A stretch of 64,000 nucleotides of DNA, from NCBI GenBank assembly GCA_038233075.1, contig JBBSMQ010000019.1, positions 1-64,000 of the forward strand. Direction: 5' to 3'. Origin of the DNA: Iamia sp038233075 (GTDB taxonomy: Bacteria; Actinomycetota; Acidimicrobiia; Acidimicrobiales; Iamiaceae). The notes beneath the pieces are model-generated. The model was not told where the DNA came from. It made no database searches and saw only the letters and a list, made by a program, of their open reading frames with translations. A program made the position numbers and the translations under genes. Below are positions 32,908 through 40,549 of the stretch, in pieces (position 1 is the first letter of the stretch; every line of letters begins with the position of its first letter).

Positions 32908-34344
32908 CTAGCCGGTCCGAGCCCGACGCTTCTTCTTGGGCGTGGAGCGCTCGTCGAGCTGGAGCCTTCGTTCGGCCCCGGGGACCCCTCGTTCCAGCTG
33001 CCGGCTCCGTTCTCGCTCGGCATCGATCTCGGCGCCGAGGAGGATGGCCAGGTTGGTGATCCACAACCAGACCAGGGCGATGATCACCCCTGCCAGGGCG
33101 CCGTAGGTCTTGTTGTAGGAGCCGAAGTTGGCGACGAAGAAGGCGAAGCCGGCCGAGGCCACGAGCCAGACCACCACGGCGAGGATGCTGCCCAGGGTGA
33201 TCCAGCGGAAGCGGGGCAGCTTGGCGTTGGGCGCCATGTGGTAGAGCAGGGCGAGCATGAACAACACGACGACGGCGAGGACGGGCCACTTGGCGATGTC
33301 CCAGATGGTCAGCGCAGTGCTGCTCAACCCGATCTGATCGCCGATCTCCTCGGCCACCGGGCCGGTGAGGGTGACCGCTGCCAGCACGAGCGCCAGCAGC
33401 ACCACGAGGATGAGGGTGATCAACATCTGCAGGGGCCGCAGCTTGAAGAAGGTGCGGCCCTCCTCGACCTCGTAGATCTCGTTGGAGGCCCGCATGAACG
33501 CCCCGATGTAGCCCGACGCCGTCCACAGGGCGCCGACGATGCCGACGATGAGGAGGACGCCCACGGTGCCCTGGCTGCTCGTGACGTCGTCGATCGGGCC
33601 CTCGAAGGTGTCCGCCGCTGATGACGATCCGAGCGACTCCGCGATGTTGGTCAGGGTCTCGGTGACCGTCTCCGGGTCCCAGACCAGACCGACGATCGAC
33701 ACCAGTGCGATGAGCGCGGGAAAGATGGACAGCACCGAGTAGTAGGTGAGCCCGGCCGCTCGGTCGGCGAGGTTGTCCTCCTTGAACTCGAACACGGCCC
33801 GCTTGAGCGTGGCGCCCAAGCCCCCCTCACGAGGGTGGGCGGGTCCGGCCGGCCCGCCCCACGTTGCTGTGGGCTCGTCCCGACCGGCCGCCGGGTCGGC
33901 TCCGTCCCCCTGCTCCGGGCTGCTCTCGTCCTGGCCGGCGTCCGAGGGCCGCGTGGCTTGGTGGTCCGGATGGTCGGGATCGGCGTGACGGGAGGTTGCG
34001 TCACCGCCGTGCGCATCGGCTGGGCCGGCGTCGGTCTGGCCCCCGTCCGTCCGGAGCGACTCAGCGGAGCGGTCATCACCGTCGCTCGCCGGTCTCGTGC
34101 TGTCGTCGGATCGGGACGCGCCCTCGGCTCCCGCGCCTCGTTGCGGGGTGCGCTCCGGGTCCGGCGGGCGGGGGCCGGGCTCGCGTCCCGGCTCGTCAAC
34201 GCGCCCGCCCTCCGGTGGACTCGGGTCAGCCGTCCTCGCCTCCCGGCTGACCTGCTCTTCCGTCGTCTGGGAGGGAGCCCGGGCGCCCGGGCGCGCACCG
34301 CGTCGACCCTTGGCCCCTCGACGGAGCTTCCTGAGCAGTGCCAT
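32908..34344 (-). CDS. YihY/BrkB-family membrane protein with long acidic N-terminal extension
   Basis: The C-terminal 300 residues carry the UPF0761/BrkB fold: the start of the domain at FKEDNLADRAAGLTYYSVLS, about six membrane helices, and a basic tail ending in KKKRRARTG. The first 165 residues are disordered and rich in Asp, Pro, Arg, Gly and His, which is unusual for the family. ATG 34344 was chosen because AAGGAGG lies 6 bases upstream; ATGs at 34350 and 34362 are alternatives that sit on or before that site. BrkB proteins were once called ribonuclease BN, which is incorrect; their function is unknown. It is divergent from dnaE. Confidence 0.88.
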   Translation of the reverse strand: MALLRKLRRGAKGRRGARPGARAPSQTTEEQVSREARTADPSPPEGGRVDEPGREPGPRPPDPERTPQRGAGAEGASRSDDSTRPASDGDDRSAESLRTDGGQTDAGPADAHGGDATSRHADPDHPDHQATRPSDAGQDESSPEQGDGADPAAGRDEPTATWGGPAGPAHPREGGLGATLKRAVFEFKEDNLADRAAGLTYYSVLSIFPALIALVSIVGLVWDPETVTETLTNIAESLGSSSAADTFEGPIDDVTSSQGTVGVLLIVGIVGALWTASGYIGAFMRASNEIYEVEEGRTFFKLRPLQMLITLILVVLLALVLAAVTLTGPVAEEIGDQIGLSSTALTIWDIAKWPVLAVVVLFMLALLYHMAPNAKLPRFRWITLGSILAVVVWLVASAGFAFFVANFGSYNKTYGALAGVIIALVWLWITNLAILLGAEIDAERERSRQLERGVPGAERRLQLDERSTPKKKRRARTG

Positions 34345-34459
34345 CGCCATCCTCCTTCGCACGAGGCGCCCCCGACGCCTCGGGACCGCTGCCCCCCCGC
34401 ACCGTCGGGAAACGTCGGGGTCGGGTCGCGTGGTACCGTCCGAATCACAGCGGTGTCAT

Positions 34460-34504
34460 TCGTCCACAGGTGTGGAGAACATCTGTGGGCGGCGTTGTGG
34501 ACCG
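34460..34504. promoter_or_regulatory. DnaA-box-like repeats upstream of dnaE
   Basis: TCGTCCACA (34460-34468) matches the actinobacterial DnaA box TTGTCCACA at 8 of 9 positions. TCCACA-GG-TGTGGA forms a palindrome at 34463-34476. Further TGTGG copies lie at 34484 and 34496, the last reading TGTGGACCG. The spacing and sequence suggest DnaA control of dnaE. Confidence 0.45.
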
Positions 34505-34554
34505 TCCAAACGGCGGGTGCGAGCCCGTCGCCGCCGCTGGTCCGAGGAGGCTCT

Positions 34555-37500
34555 GTGGGCGACTCGTTCACCCACCTGCACACCCACACCGCGTACTCGA
34601 TGCCCGACGGCGCGTCGCGGATCGACCTGGGGGGGGCGGCGGCCGCCGCCGACGGCCAGCCCGCGCTGGGCATCACCGACCACGGCAACATGTACGGCGT
34701 CCTGCCCTTCTACAAGGCGTGCCGCGAGCAGGGGATCAACCCGGTGCTGGGCTTCGAGGCCTACATGGCCCACGAGCACCGCAGCGAGCGGATCCAGACC
34801 CGGGGCAAGGTCGACGACACCGGCGGTGAGGGCGACGGGGGGAAGAAGGCCTACTACCACCTGACCCTGCTGGCCGAGGACGACGTCGGCTACCGGAACC
34901 TGATCCAGCTCTCGTCGCGGGCCTTCCTGGAGGGCTACTACCGCAAGCCCAAGGTCGACTGGGAGACCCTGGCCGACCACTCCGAGGGTGTGATCGCCAC
35001 CACCGGTTGCCTCGGTGGCCACGTCCTCCAGTCCCTGCTCAACGGCGACCCCAAGGCCGCGCTGGCCAAGGCGGCGCGGCTCCAGGAGATCTTCGGCCGC
35101 GACAACCTGTTCGTGGAGATGCAGGACCACGGCATCCCCGAGCAGCATCGGACCAACCCGCAGCTCATCGAGATCGCCAAGCGCCTTGGCGCCCCGCTGC
35201 TCGCCACCAACGACAGCCACTACACCCATGCCGCCGATGCCGAGGGCCACGACGCCCTCCTCTGCGTGCAGACCGGCGCCCTCCTGGCCGAGAGCGAGAA
35301 CGAGCGCTTCAAGTTCAAGGGCGCCGGCCACTACCTGAAGTCGGCGGCGGAGATGCGCCACCTGTTCCGCGAAGTCGAGGTGGCCTGCGACAGCTCGCTC
35401 TGGATCGCGGAGCGGGCCCAGGTCACCATCGACGTCGACGGCAAGCCCAAGCTGCCCAGCTTCCCCCTGCCCGAGGGCTTCGCCACCGATGCCGACCACC
35501 TGCGCCACCTCACCTTCGAGGGGGCCCGCCAGCGGTGGGGCGACGACCTGCCCGACAGGGTCGTCGATCGGCTCGCCTACGAGCTGAAGATCATCGACGA
35601 CATGGGGTTCTCGGCCTACTTCCTCATCACGTGGGACCTCATCAAGCACGCGCGCGACACGGGCATCCGGGTCGGCCCCGGGCGGGGGAGCGCGGCCGGG
35701 TGCGCGGTGGCCTACTGCCTGCGGATCACCGACCTGGACCCCATCCGCTACGACCTGCTCTTCGAGCGCTTCCTCAACCCGAGCCGGGTGTCGATGCCCG
35801 ACATCGACATGGACTTCGACTCGCGTGGCCGTGACGAGATGATCCGCTACGCGGCCGAGCGCTACGGGCGCGACCACGTGGCCCAGATCGTCACCTTCTC
35901 CACCATCAAGGCCCGCGCCGCGGTGCGCGACGCGGCCCGGGTGCTGGGGCTGCCCTATGCGATGGGCGACAAGGTGGCCAAGGCCATGCCGCCGCTGGTC
36001 ATGGGGCGCGACACGCCCCTGTACGCCTGCCTGGAGAAGCACGAGAAGTTCGTCGACGGCTACCAGCGGGCGGCCGAGCTGCGGGGCATGTACGAGGCCG
36101 ATCCCGACGTGGCCAGGGTGGTCGACGTGGCCAAGGGCCTCGAGGGGTTGCGCCGCCAGGACGGCATCCACGCCGCCGCGGTGGTGATCACCGACGCACC
36201 CCTCACCGACTACCTGCCCATCCAGCGCAAGCCCGTCGCCGGCCAGGCCCTCGAGGAGGCGCCGGTCGTCACCCAGTACGAGATGAACAACGTCGAGGAG
36301 CTGGGCCTGCTCAAGATGGACTTCCTGGGCCTGCGGAACCTCGACGTCATCACCGACGCCCTGGCCCTCATCAAGGACTTCCGCGGCATCGAGGTCGACA
36401 TCGACGACCCGCCGCTCGACGACGAGGCCACCTTCGAGATGCTGCGCCGGGGTGACTCCATCGGCGTGTTCCAGATGGAGGGCGGCGGGCTGCGCCAGCT
36501 GCTGCGCCTGCTGGCTCCCACCACCTTCGAGGACGTGTGCGCGCTCGTGGCCCTCTACCGGCCTGGACCCATGGGCGTCGACATGCACACCGACTACGCC
36601 GAGCGCAAGAACGAGCGGCGTCCGGTCGAGTTCTTCCACCCCGACGCCAAGGAGCTGCTGGCCGACACCTACGGCCTGATGATCTACCAGGAGTCGGTCA
36701 TGCGGGTCTCCCAGCAGTTCGCGGGGTACTCCCTGGCCGACGCCGACAACCTCCGCAAGGCGTGCGGCAAGAAGAAGCGCGAGGTGATGGCCCAGGAGCG
36801 CTCCAAGTTCGTCGACGGCTGCGCATCCTCCGGCTACGGCGCCGAGCTCGGCACCCACCTGTTCGACATCATCGAGAACTTCGCCGACTACGCCTTCAAC
36901 AAGTCCCACTCCTTCGGCTACGGGCTGGTCGCCTACCAGACCGCCTACCTGAAGGCGAACTACCGCATCGAGTACCTGGCCGCGCTGCTGACGAGTGTGA
37001 AGGCCAACCTCGACAAGGCTGCGATCTACCTGAACGAGTGCCGGATCTCCGGCATCCGGGTGCTGGTGGCCGACGTCAACCGCTCCGGCGCCGACTTCGT
37101 GCCCACCCAGCTCGACGACGGCACCGAGGCCATCCCCTTCGGGCTCTCCGCGGTGCGCAACGTGGGCGCTGCCATCGTCGAGCAGATGGTGGCCGAGCGC
37201 GAGGCCAACGGGCCCTACGCCGACTTCTGCGACTTCTGCGACCGGGTCCCGCTGCCGGTGCTGAACAAGAGAGGCATCGAATCGCTGATCAAGGCCGGTG
37301 GGTTCGACTCCCTCGGCCACCACCGCAAGGGCCTGCTCCAGGTGTTCGAGCCCATCATCGACATGACCCTGTCCCGTCGCCGCCAGGAGGACCAGGGGGT
37401 CATGTCGCTGTTCGACGACGCTCCCGTCGATGGGCCCGGTTTCGATGACCGGCCGCCGATCCCCGTCGTGGAGTTCGACAAGACCGAGAAGCTGCGCTTC

Positions 37501-38142
37501 GAGAAGGAGATGCTGGGGCTCTACGTCTCGGATCACCCCATCATGGGCCTGGAGGACGCTCTGGCCCGCCGGACCGACTGCTCGCTGCGGGAGCTGATCG
37601 AACAGGCCGAGACGGGCGAGGCCGACGTCCCCCCACCGGCGAACGGCAACGGTCGCGATCGGCGGGACAGGGTCGTCACCGTGGGCGGGGTCATCACCAG
37701 CCTCCAGCACAAGTTCACCCGGGCCAACGCTCGCATGGCCGTCTTCGTGCTCGAGGACCTGGAGGCCAGCCTCGAGGTCACCGTGTTCCCCCGCACCTTC
37801 GAGACCATCGGCCACATGCTGGCCGACGACCTGGTGGTCACCATGAGGGCCCGGCTCGACACCCGCGACGACCAGCCCAAGCTCATCGCCATGGAGGTCA
37901 CGCCCTGCGAGGATCTCTCCGACGATCCCCCCCTGCGACTCCGGGTCGCTCCCCACCACCTCTCCGAGGCCCGGGTGCGCGACCTCAAGGACCTGCTGGT
38001 GCGCTTCCCGGGCCACTCCGCCGTCTACCTCCACGTGGGCGAGCAGGTCGTGCGCCTGCCCGATGCCTGGTCGGTCGACCGCGGCTCGGGGCTCGTGGCC
38101 GAGCTGCGGGTCGTCTTCGGCGCCGACTGCCTGGCGGGCTGA
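34555..38142 (+). CDS. dnaE: DNA polymerase III alpha subunit
   Basis: DnaE is the replicative polymerase. The 1195-residue protein begins with a PHP domain (HLHTHTAYSMPDGA), then the polymerase core with catalytic Asp residues in PDIDMDFD (about 416-420), GPGRGSAAG, and KKKREVMAQER, a helix-hairpin-helix region, and an OB fold near residues 1035-1085. It is the DnaE1 type. GTG 34555 was chosen: GAGGAGG lies 4 bases upstream and the PHP motif starts a few residues in. A much longer open frame upstream is antisense to the BrkB gene and was rejected. Confidence 0.97.
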   Translation: MGDSFTHLHTHTAYSMPDGASRIDLGGAAAAADGQPALGITDHGNMYGVLPFYKACREQGINPVLGFEAYMAHEHRSERIQTRGKVDDTGGEGDGGKKAYYHLTLLAEDDVGYRNLIQLSSRAFLEGYYRKPKVDWETLADHSEGVIATTGCLGGHVLQSLLNGDPKAALAKAARLQEIFGRDNLFVEMQDHGIPEQHRTNPQLIEIAKRLGAPLLATNDSHYTHAADAEGHDALLCVQTGALLAESENERFKFKGAGHYLKSAAEMRHLFREVEVACDSSLWIAERAQVTIDVDGKPKLPSFPLPEGFATDADHLRHLTFEGARQRWGDDLPDRVVDRLAYELKIIDDMGFSAYFLITWDLIKHARDTGIRVGPGRGSAAGCAVAYCLRITDLDPIRYDLLFERFLNPSRVSMPDIDMDFDSRGRDEMIRYAAERYGRDHVAQIVTFSTIKARAAVRDAARVLGLPYAMGDKVAKAMPPLVMGRDTPLYACLEKHEKFVDGYQRAAELRGMYEADPDVARVVDVAKGLEGLRRQDGIHAAAVVITDAPLTDYLPIQRKPVAGQALEEAPVVTQYEMNNVEELGLLKMDFLGLRNLDVITDALALIKDFRGIEVDIDDPPLDDEATFEMLRRGDSIGVFQMEGGGLRQLLRLLAPTTFEDVCALVALYRPGPMGVDMHTDYAERKNERRPVEFFHPDAKELLADTYGLMIYQESVMRVSQQFAGYSLADADNLRKACGKKKREVMAQERSKFVDGCASSGYGAELGTHLFDIIENFADYAFNKSHSFGYGLVAYQTAYLKANYRIEYLAALLTSVKANLDKAAIYLNECRISGIRVLVADVNRSGADFVPTQLDDGTEAIPFGLSAVRNVGAAIVEQMVAEREANGPYADFCDFCDRVPLPVLNKRGIESLIKAGGFDSLGHHRKGLLQVFEPIIDMTLSRRRQEDQGVMSLFDDAPVDGPGFDDRPPIPVVEFDKTEKLRFEKEMLGLYVSDHPIMGLEDALARRTDCSLRELIEQAETGEADVPPPANGNGRDRRDRVVTVGGVITSLQHKFTRANARMAVFVLEDLEASLEVTVFPRTFETIGHMLADDLVVTMRARLDTRDDQPKLIAMEVTPCEDLSDDPPLRLRVAPHHLSEARVRDLKDLLVRFPGHSAVYLHVGEQVVRLPDAWSVDRGSGLVAELRVVFGADCLAG

Positions 38143-38150
38143 GTGCGTTC

Positions 38151-38165
38151 CTACCGCGGTAGTCT
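38151..38165 (+). promoter_or_regulatory. vapBC operator palindrome overlapping the -10 box
   Basis: CTACCGCGGTAG (38151-38162) is a perfect 12-bp palindrome. The -10 element TAGTCT (38160-38165) overlaps its right arm, and the vapB GTG begins 6 bases later. A ribbon-helix-helix antitoxin bound here would block transcription, the usual autoregulation of such modules. Confidence 0.6.
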
Positions 38166-38171
38166 TCCGGT

Positions 38172-38399
38172 GTGACCACGACCAAGCGGAAGATCTCGGT
38201 GTCGGTGGACGAGGACCTCGTGGCCGAGCTGGAGGCATCGGACGAGCCCGTGTCGACCCAGGTGAACAGCGCCCTCCGGAGCCAGCTGGAGCATCGTCGG
38301 CGCCAGAGGTTGCTGCGCGAGTGGCTCGATCGGATGGATGCCGAAGAGGGACCCGTCGATGAGGCGATCGTCCAGAAGTACATGGACCTGCTCCGGTGA
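38172..38399 (+). CDS. vapB: Ribbon-helix-helix antitoxin (VapB-type)
   Basis: The 75-residue protein starts with a ribbon-helix-helix DNA-binding fold (KRKISVSVDEDLVAELEAS), continues as a charged helix with an RRRQR stretch and ends in an acidic and then hydrophobic tail that should bind and mask the toxin. The GTG at 38172 lies 6 bases after a -10 box, so the transcript is leaderless. The TGA overlaps the start of the toxin gene by 4 bases, which keeps the two proteins coupled. CopG/RHH antitoxins paired with PIN toxins are common in actinobacteria. Confidence 0.8.
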   Translation: MTTTKRKISVSVDEDLVAELEASDEPVSTQVNSALRSQLEHRRRQRLLREWLDRMDAEEGPVDEAIVQKYMDLLR

Positions 38400-38809
38400 C
38401 GTCGGTCCTCGTGCTCGATGCCGAGGCGATGTCTGCGCTGTCCCACCGATCGGGCCCACGTCGAGATGAGGTCCGCGGCGCGTTGGACGCCGCTGAGCGA
38501 CTCGACCGGGGTGCGATCGTGCCCGCCGTCGTGCTGGCGGAGCTCTACCGCGGTCCGCGACGCAACCCCGTCGTCGACGCCTGCCTCTCGCGTGAGACCG
38601 GCCTCTCGGTGCGCGACACGGACCGGGTGCTGGCTCGGGCCGTCGGAGGAGTCCTCGTCGCGGCGGGCGCAGGGTCCGAGGACATGGTCGACGCCCACCT
38701 CGTCGCAGTGGCGGCCGAACCCGATCGGGGCGTGGTGCTGACCGGAGACGAGCCTGACCTCACCCGGCTCGCCGCCGCGTACCCCTCGGTCGTCGTGCAG
38801 GGCCTGTGA
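38396..38809 (+). CDS. vapC: PIN-domain ribonuclease toxin (VapC-type)
   Basis: The 137-residue PIN-domain protein keeps all four acidic metal ligands: D8 (LVLDAEA), E49 (VLAELYRG), D99 (MVDAHL) and D118 (LTGDEPD). VapC toxins are endoribonucleases, often cutting tRNA or 23S rRNA. The start is a GTG overlapping the vapB stop. The gene looks intact, so the module should be active. A small hairpin, GAGCCC-CC-GGGCTC, overlaps the stop at 38808-38821 and may slow transcription. Confidence 0.85.
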   Translation: MTSVLVLDAEAMSALSHRSGPRRDEVRGALDAAERLDRGAIVPAVVLAELYRGPRRNPVVDACLSRETGLSVRDTDRVLARAVGGVLVAAGAGSEDMVDAHLVAVAAEPDRGVVLTGDEPDLTRLAAAYPSVVVQGL

Positions 38810-38821
38810 GCCCCCGGGCTC
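38808..38821 (+). terminator. Short hairpin at the vapC stop
   Basis: GAGCCC and GGGCTC form a 6-bp stem with a 2-base loop across the stop codon. A loop of two bases is strained and no T-run follows. Confidence 0.25.
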
Positions 38822-38915
38822 CGGCCGACGTCCGGGAGTCGAGTTGCACGACGGCGCTGCGCCGACTGGACTTAGGAGGCCCCCTACGCCCGCACCCGGA
38901 GGGTTGACGACACCC

Positions 38916-39584
38916 ATGGCCATCGAGGTCGACACCAAGGACTGCACCGCCCTCTCGGATTCAGAGCTGGCCGAGATGGCCGATCTCTGTGCGTCGGGGC
39001 CGCGACCCTACGAAGCCGGCCTGCTCTCGAAGCTGATCGAGGAGTGGGTGCTCGTCACCCTCGCTCGGGACAACGATCGCCTGAAGGGCTTCTCGTTCTG
39101 CACCCTGGAGCGCATCGGCGGCACCCCCAGCCTCTTGATCGGCCTGGCGTCCATCAAGCGGACATCCAAGCGCGACACCGTGCTGCGCCAGATGGTGGGC
39201 GACCAGCTGCGGCGCTCGGTGCTGGCCTTCCCCGACGAGGACGTGCTCGTCGGCACCCGCCTGGCCACCGCCTCGGGCTTCGACGCCTTCCGCACCCTCG
39301 ACGACGTCGTCCCCCGCCCCGACTACGTCGCCACCGGTGAGGAGCGGGCGTGGGGTCGGCGCCTGGCCAAGCGCTTCGGCACCTCGGCCGAGGCCTACGA
39401 CGAGCGGGCCTTCAAGATCACCGGCTCCGAGGTGCCGGCGCTGGTCCTCGACCACGACAGCGCCAAGCCCGAGGCCATCGACGCAGAGATCGTCGCCCTC
39501 TTCGACGACATCGACGAGGACGCCGGCGACGCCCTGGTTGCCTTCGGCTGGGCCCTCGCCGACGATCTGGTGAAGCTGCTGTAG
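38916..39584 (+). CDS. Conserved hypothetical protein, possible GNAT-like fold
   Basis: The 222-residue cytoplasmic protein starts with a short acidic segment, then alternating hydrophobic strands and helices (LSKLIEEWVLVTLARDND, LKGFSFCTLERIGGTPSLLI, VLVGTRLATASGFDAF) whose spacing resembles acetyltransferase folds, and ends with an acidic helix. I cannot name a family with confidence. The ATG at 38916 follows CGGAGGG. The nitroreductase gene starts 38 bases downstream and could share its transcript. Confidence 0.65.
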   Translation: MAIEVDTKDCTALSDSELAEMADLCASGPRPYEAGLLSKLIEEWVLVTLARDNDRLKGFSFCTLERIGGTPSLLIGLASIKRTSKRDTVLRQMVGDQLRRSVLAFPDEDVLVGTRLATASGFDAFRTLDDVVPRPDYVATGEERAWGRRLAKRFGTSAEAYDERAFKITGSEVPALVLDHDSAKPEAIDAEIVALFDDIDEDAGDALVAFGWALADDLVKLL

Positions 39585-39622
39585 GCCAGCCGCCGGCACC
39601 GCCCCCGGGCGGTGTCACCCCC

Positions 39623-40243
39623 ATGGAGCTCTCCGATGCCGTCCGCCGCCGGCGCATGGTGCGCTCGTTCACCAATGCGCCCGTCGATGGGCCCGTGCTC
39701 GACGCCCTGCTCGACGGGGCCCGACGGGCGCCGTCGGCGGGCAACGCCCAGGGGGCGCGGTTCCTGGTCCTCGACACCCCCGCCGCGGTCGCCGGGTACT
39801 GGGACCTGACCCTGGCTCCGGACCGGCGGGCGAGCTTCGCCTGGCCGGGGTTGCTGGTGGCGCCGGTCCTGGTCGTCGTGCTGGTGGATCCCGATGCCTA
39901 CGTGACCCGCTACGCCGAGGCGGACAAGGAGGCCACAGGTCTGGGGGAGGGCCCCGAGGCCTGGTCGGTCCCGTACTGGTGGGTCGACGCCGGCGCGACG
40001 GTCCAGACCCTGCTGCTCGGAGCGGTCGACGCCGGGCTGGGGGCATGTCTGTTCGGGCTGTTCGCGGCGGAGGAGGCCGTGCTCGCGGCCCACGGCGTGC
40101 CGCCGCGCTGGCGCAGCGCCGGGACCGTCGCCCTGGGCCATCCCGCACCCGGTGACCGGCCGGGACGGTCCGCCCGACGGCCGCGGCGGGTCTGGGGCGA
40201 GGTGGTCCGGCGGGGCCGGTGGGGTCCTGCCTCCTCGCCCTGA
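39623..40243 (+). CDS. Nitroreductase-family FMN oxidoreductase
   Basis: The 206-residue protein matches the nitroreductase fold: the FMN-binding start RRRRMVRSFTNAPVDG, the motif ARRAPSAGNAQGARF, and the C-terminal region LGAVDAGLGACLFGLF. Members reduce quinones, nitro compounds or flavin-linked substrates, and the natural substrate cannot be read here. A basic tail (RPGRSARRPRRVWGEVVRRG) ends the protein. The ATG lies 38 bases after the upstream gene. Confidence 0.85.
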   Translation: MELSDAVRRRRMVRSFTNAPVDGPVLDALLDGARRAPSAGNAQGARFLVLDTPAAVAGYWDLTLAPDRRASFAWPGLLVAPVLVVVLVDPDAYVTRYAEADKEATGLGEGPEAWSVPYWWVDAGATVQTLLLGAVDAGLGACLFGLFAAEEAVLAAHGVPPRWRSAGTVALGHPAPGDRPGRSARRPRRVWGEVVRRGRWGPASSP

Positions 40244-40411
40244 GGCCGTTGCTGAGGACCTGCGCGGATAGGACCGGGTCGCGCCGGAGTTTCTCCTCGG
40301 CTGCGTCTCGGAGAGGGCCCGTGCTTGCTGGGTCGCCTCGCCTACCGGCTCGTCTCCTAAGGTTGCAGAGATGTGACGGTCGCAGCCTTCTGACCAGGCG
40401 ATCCTTGGCGC

Positions 40412-40453
40412 GTGCCCAACTTCACGTTGCGATCAGGTTACGAAGTTGGGCAC
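40412..40453 (+). promoter_or_regulatory. 12-bp inverted repeat with an 18-base loop containing GTTGCG/GTTACG repeats
   Basis: GTGCCCAACTTC (40412-40423) pairs perfectly with GAAGTTGGGCAC (40442-40453). The loop holds GTTGCG and GTTACG as direct repeats 11 bases apart. Direct repeats of this type resemble MtrA response-regulator sites, and MtrA controls rpf genes in other actinobacteria. An RNA switch is the other reading. Confidence 0.55.
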
Positions 40454-40489
40454 CAGGGGCCACACTGTCCTCTGCCCCGTCAATCGTGA

Positions 40490-40501
40490 ACGTGATCACG
40501 T
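40490..40501. promoter_or_regulatory. Palindrome ACGTGATCACGT upstream of rpf
   Basis: A perfect 12-bp palindrome lies 48 bases before the rpf ATG. It contains GTGA and TCAC but without the 6-base spacing of a Crp site. It may bind an unidentified dimeric regulator. Confidence 0.4.
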
Positions 40502-40549
40502 GGCTCTGCCGGCGGGGTGCACTGAACCTCGATGCAAGGAGATCGTCCC

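Larger units (their letters stand above)
40244..40549. other. Regulatory gap upstream of rpf
   Basis: This 306-base gap has no supported gene. It holds a 12-bp inverted repeat with a structured loop, a 12-bp palindrome and the Shine-Dalgarno of the rpf gene. Composition is less GC-rich than the genes around it, as expected for a regulated leader. Confidence 0.6.

Noticed and set aside
34456..38238. A 1260-codon open frame antisense to dnaE
   Set aside because: It mirrors dnaE codon positions in a GC-rich genome, where stops are rare in the antisense frame. It has no recognisable domain, while dnaE on the other strand is unmistakable.
40330..40549. c-di-AMP (ydaO-type) riboswitch before rpf
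   Set aside because: Such leaders precede rpf genes in other actinobacteria, but the conserved ydaO sequence blocks are not visible. A covariance search would decide.
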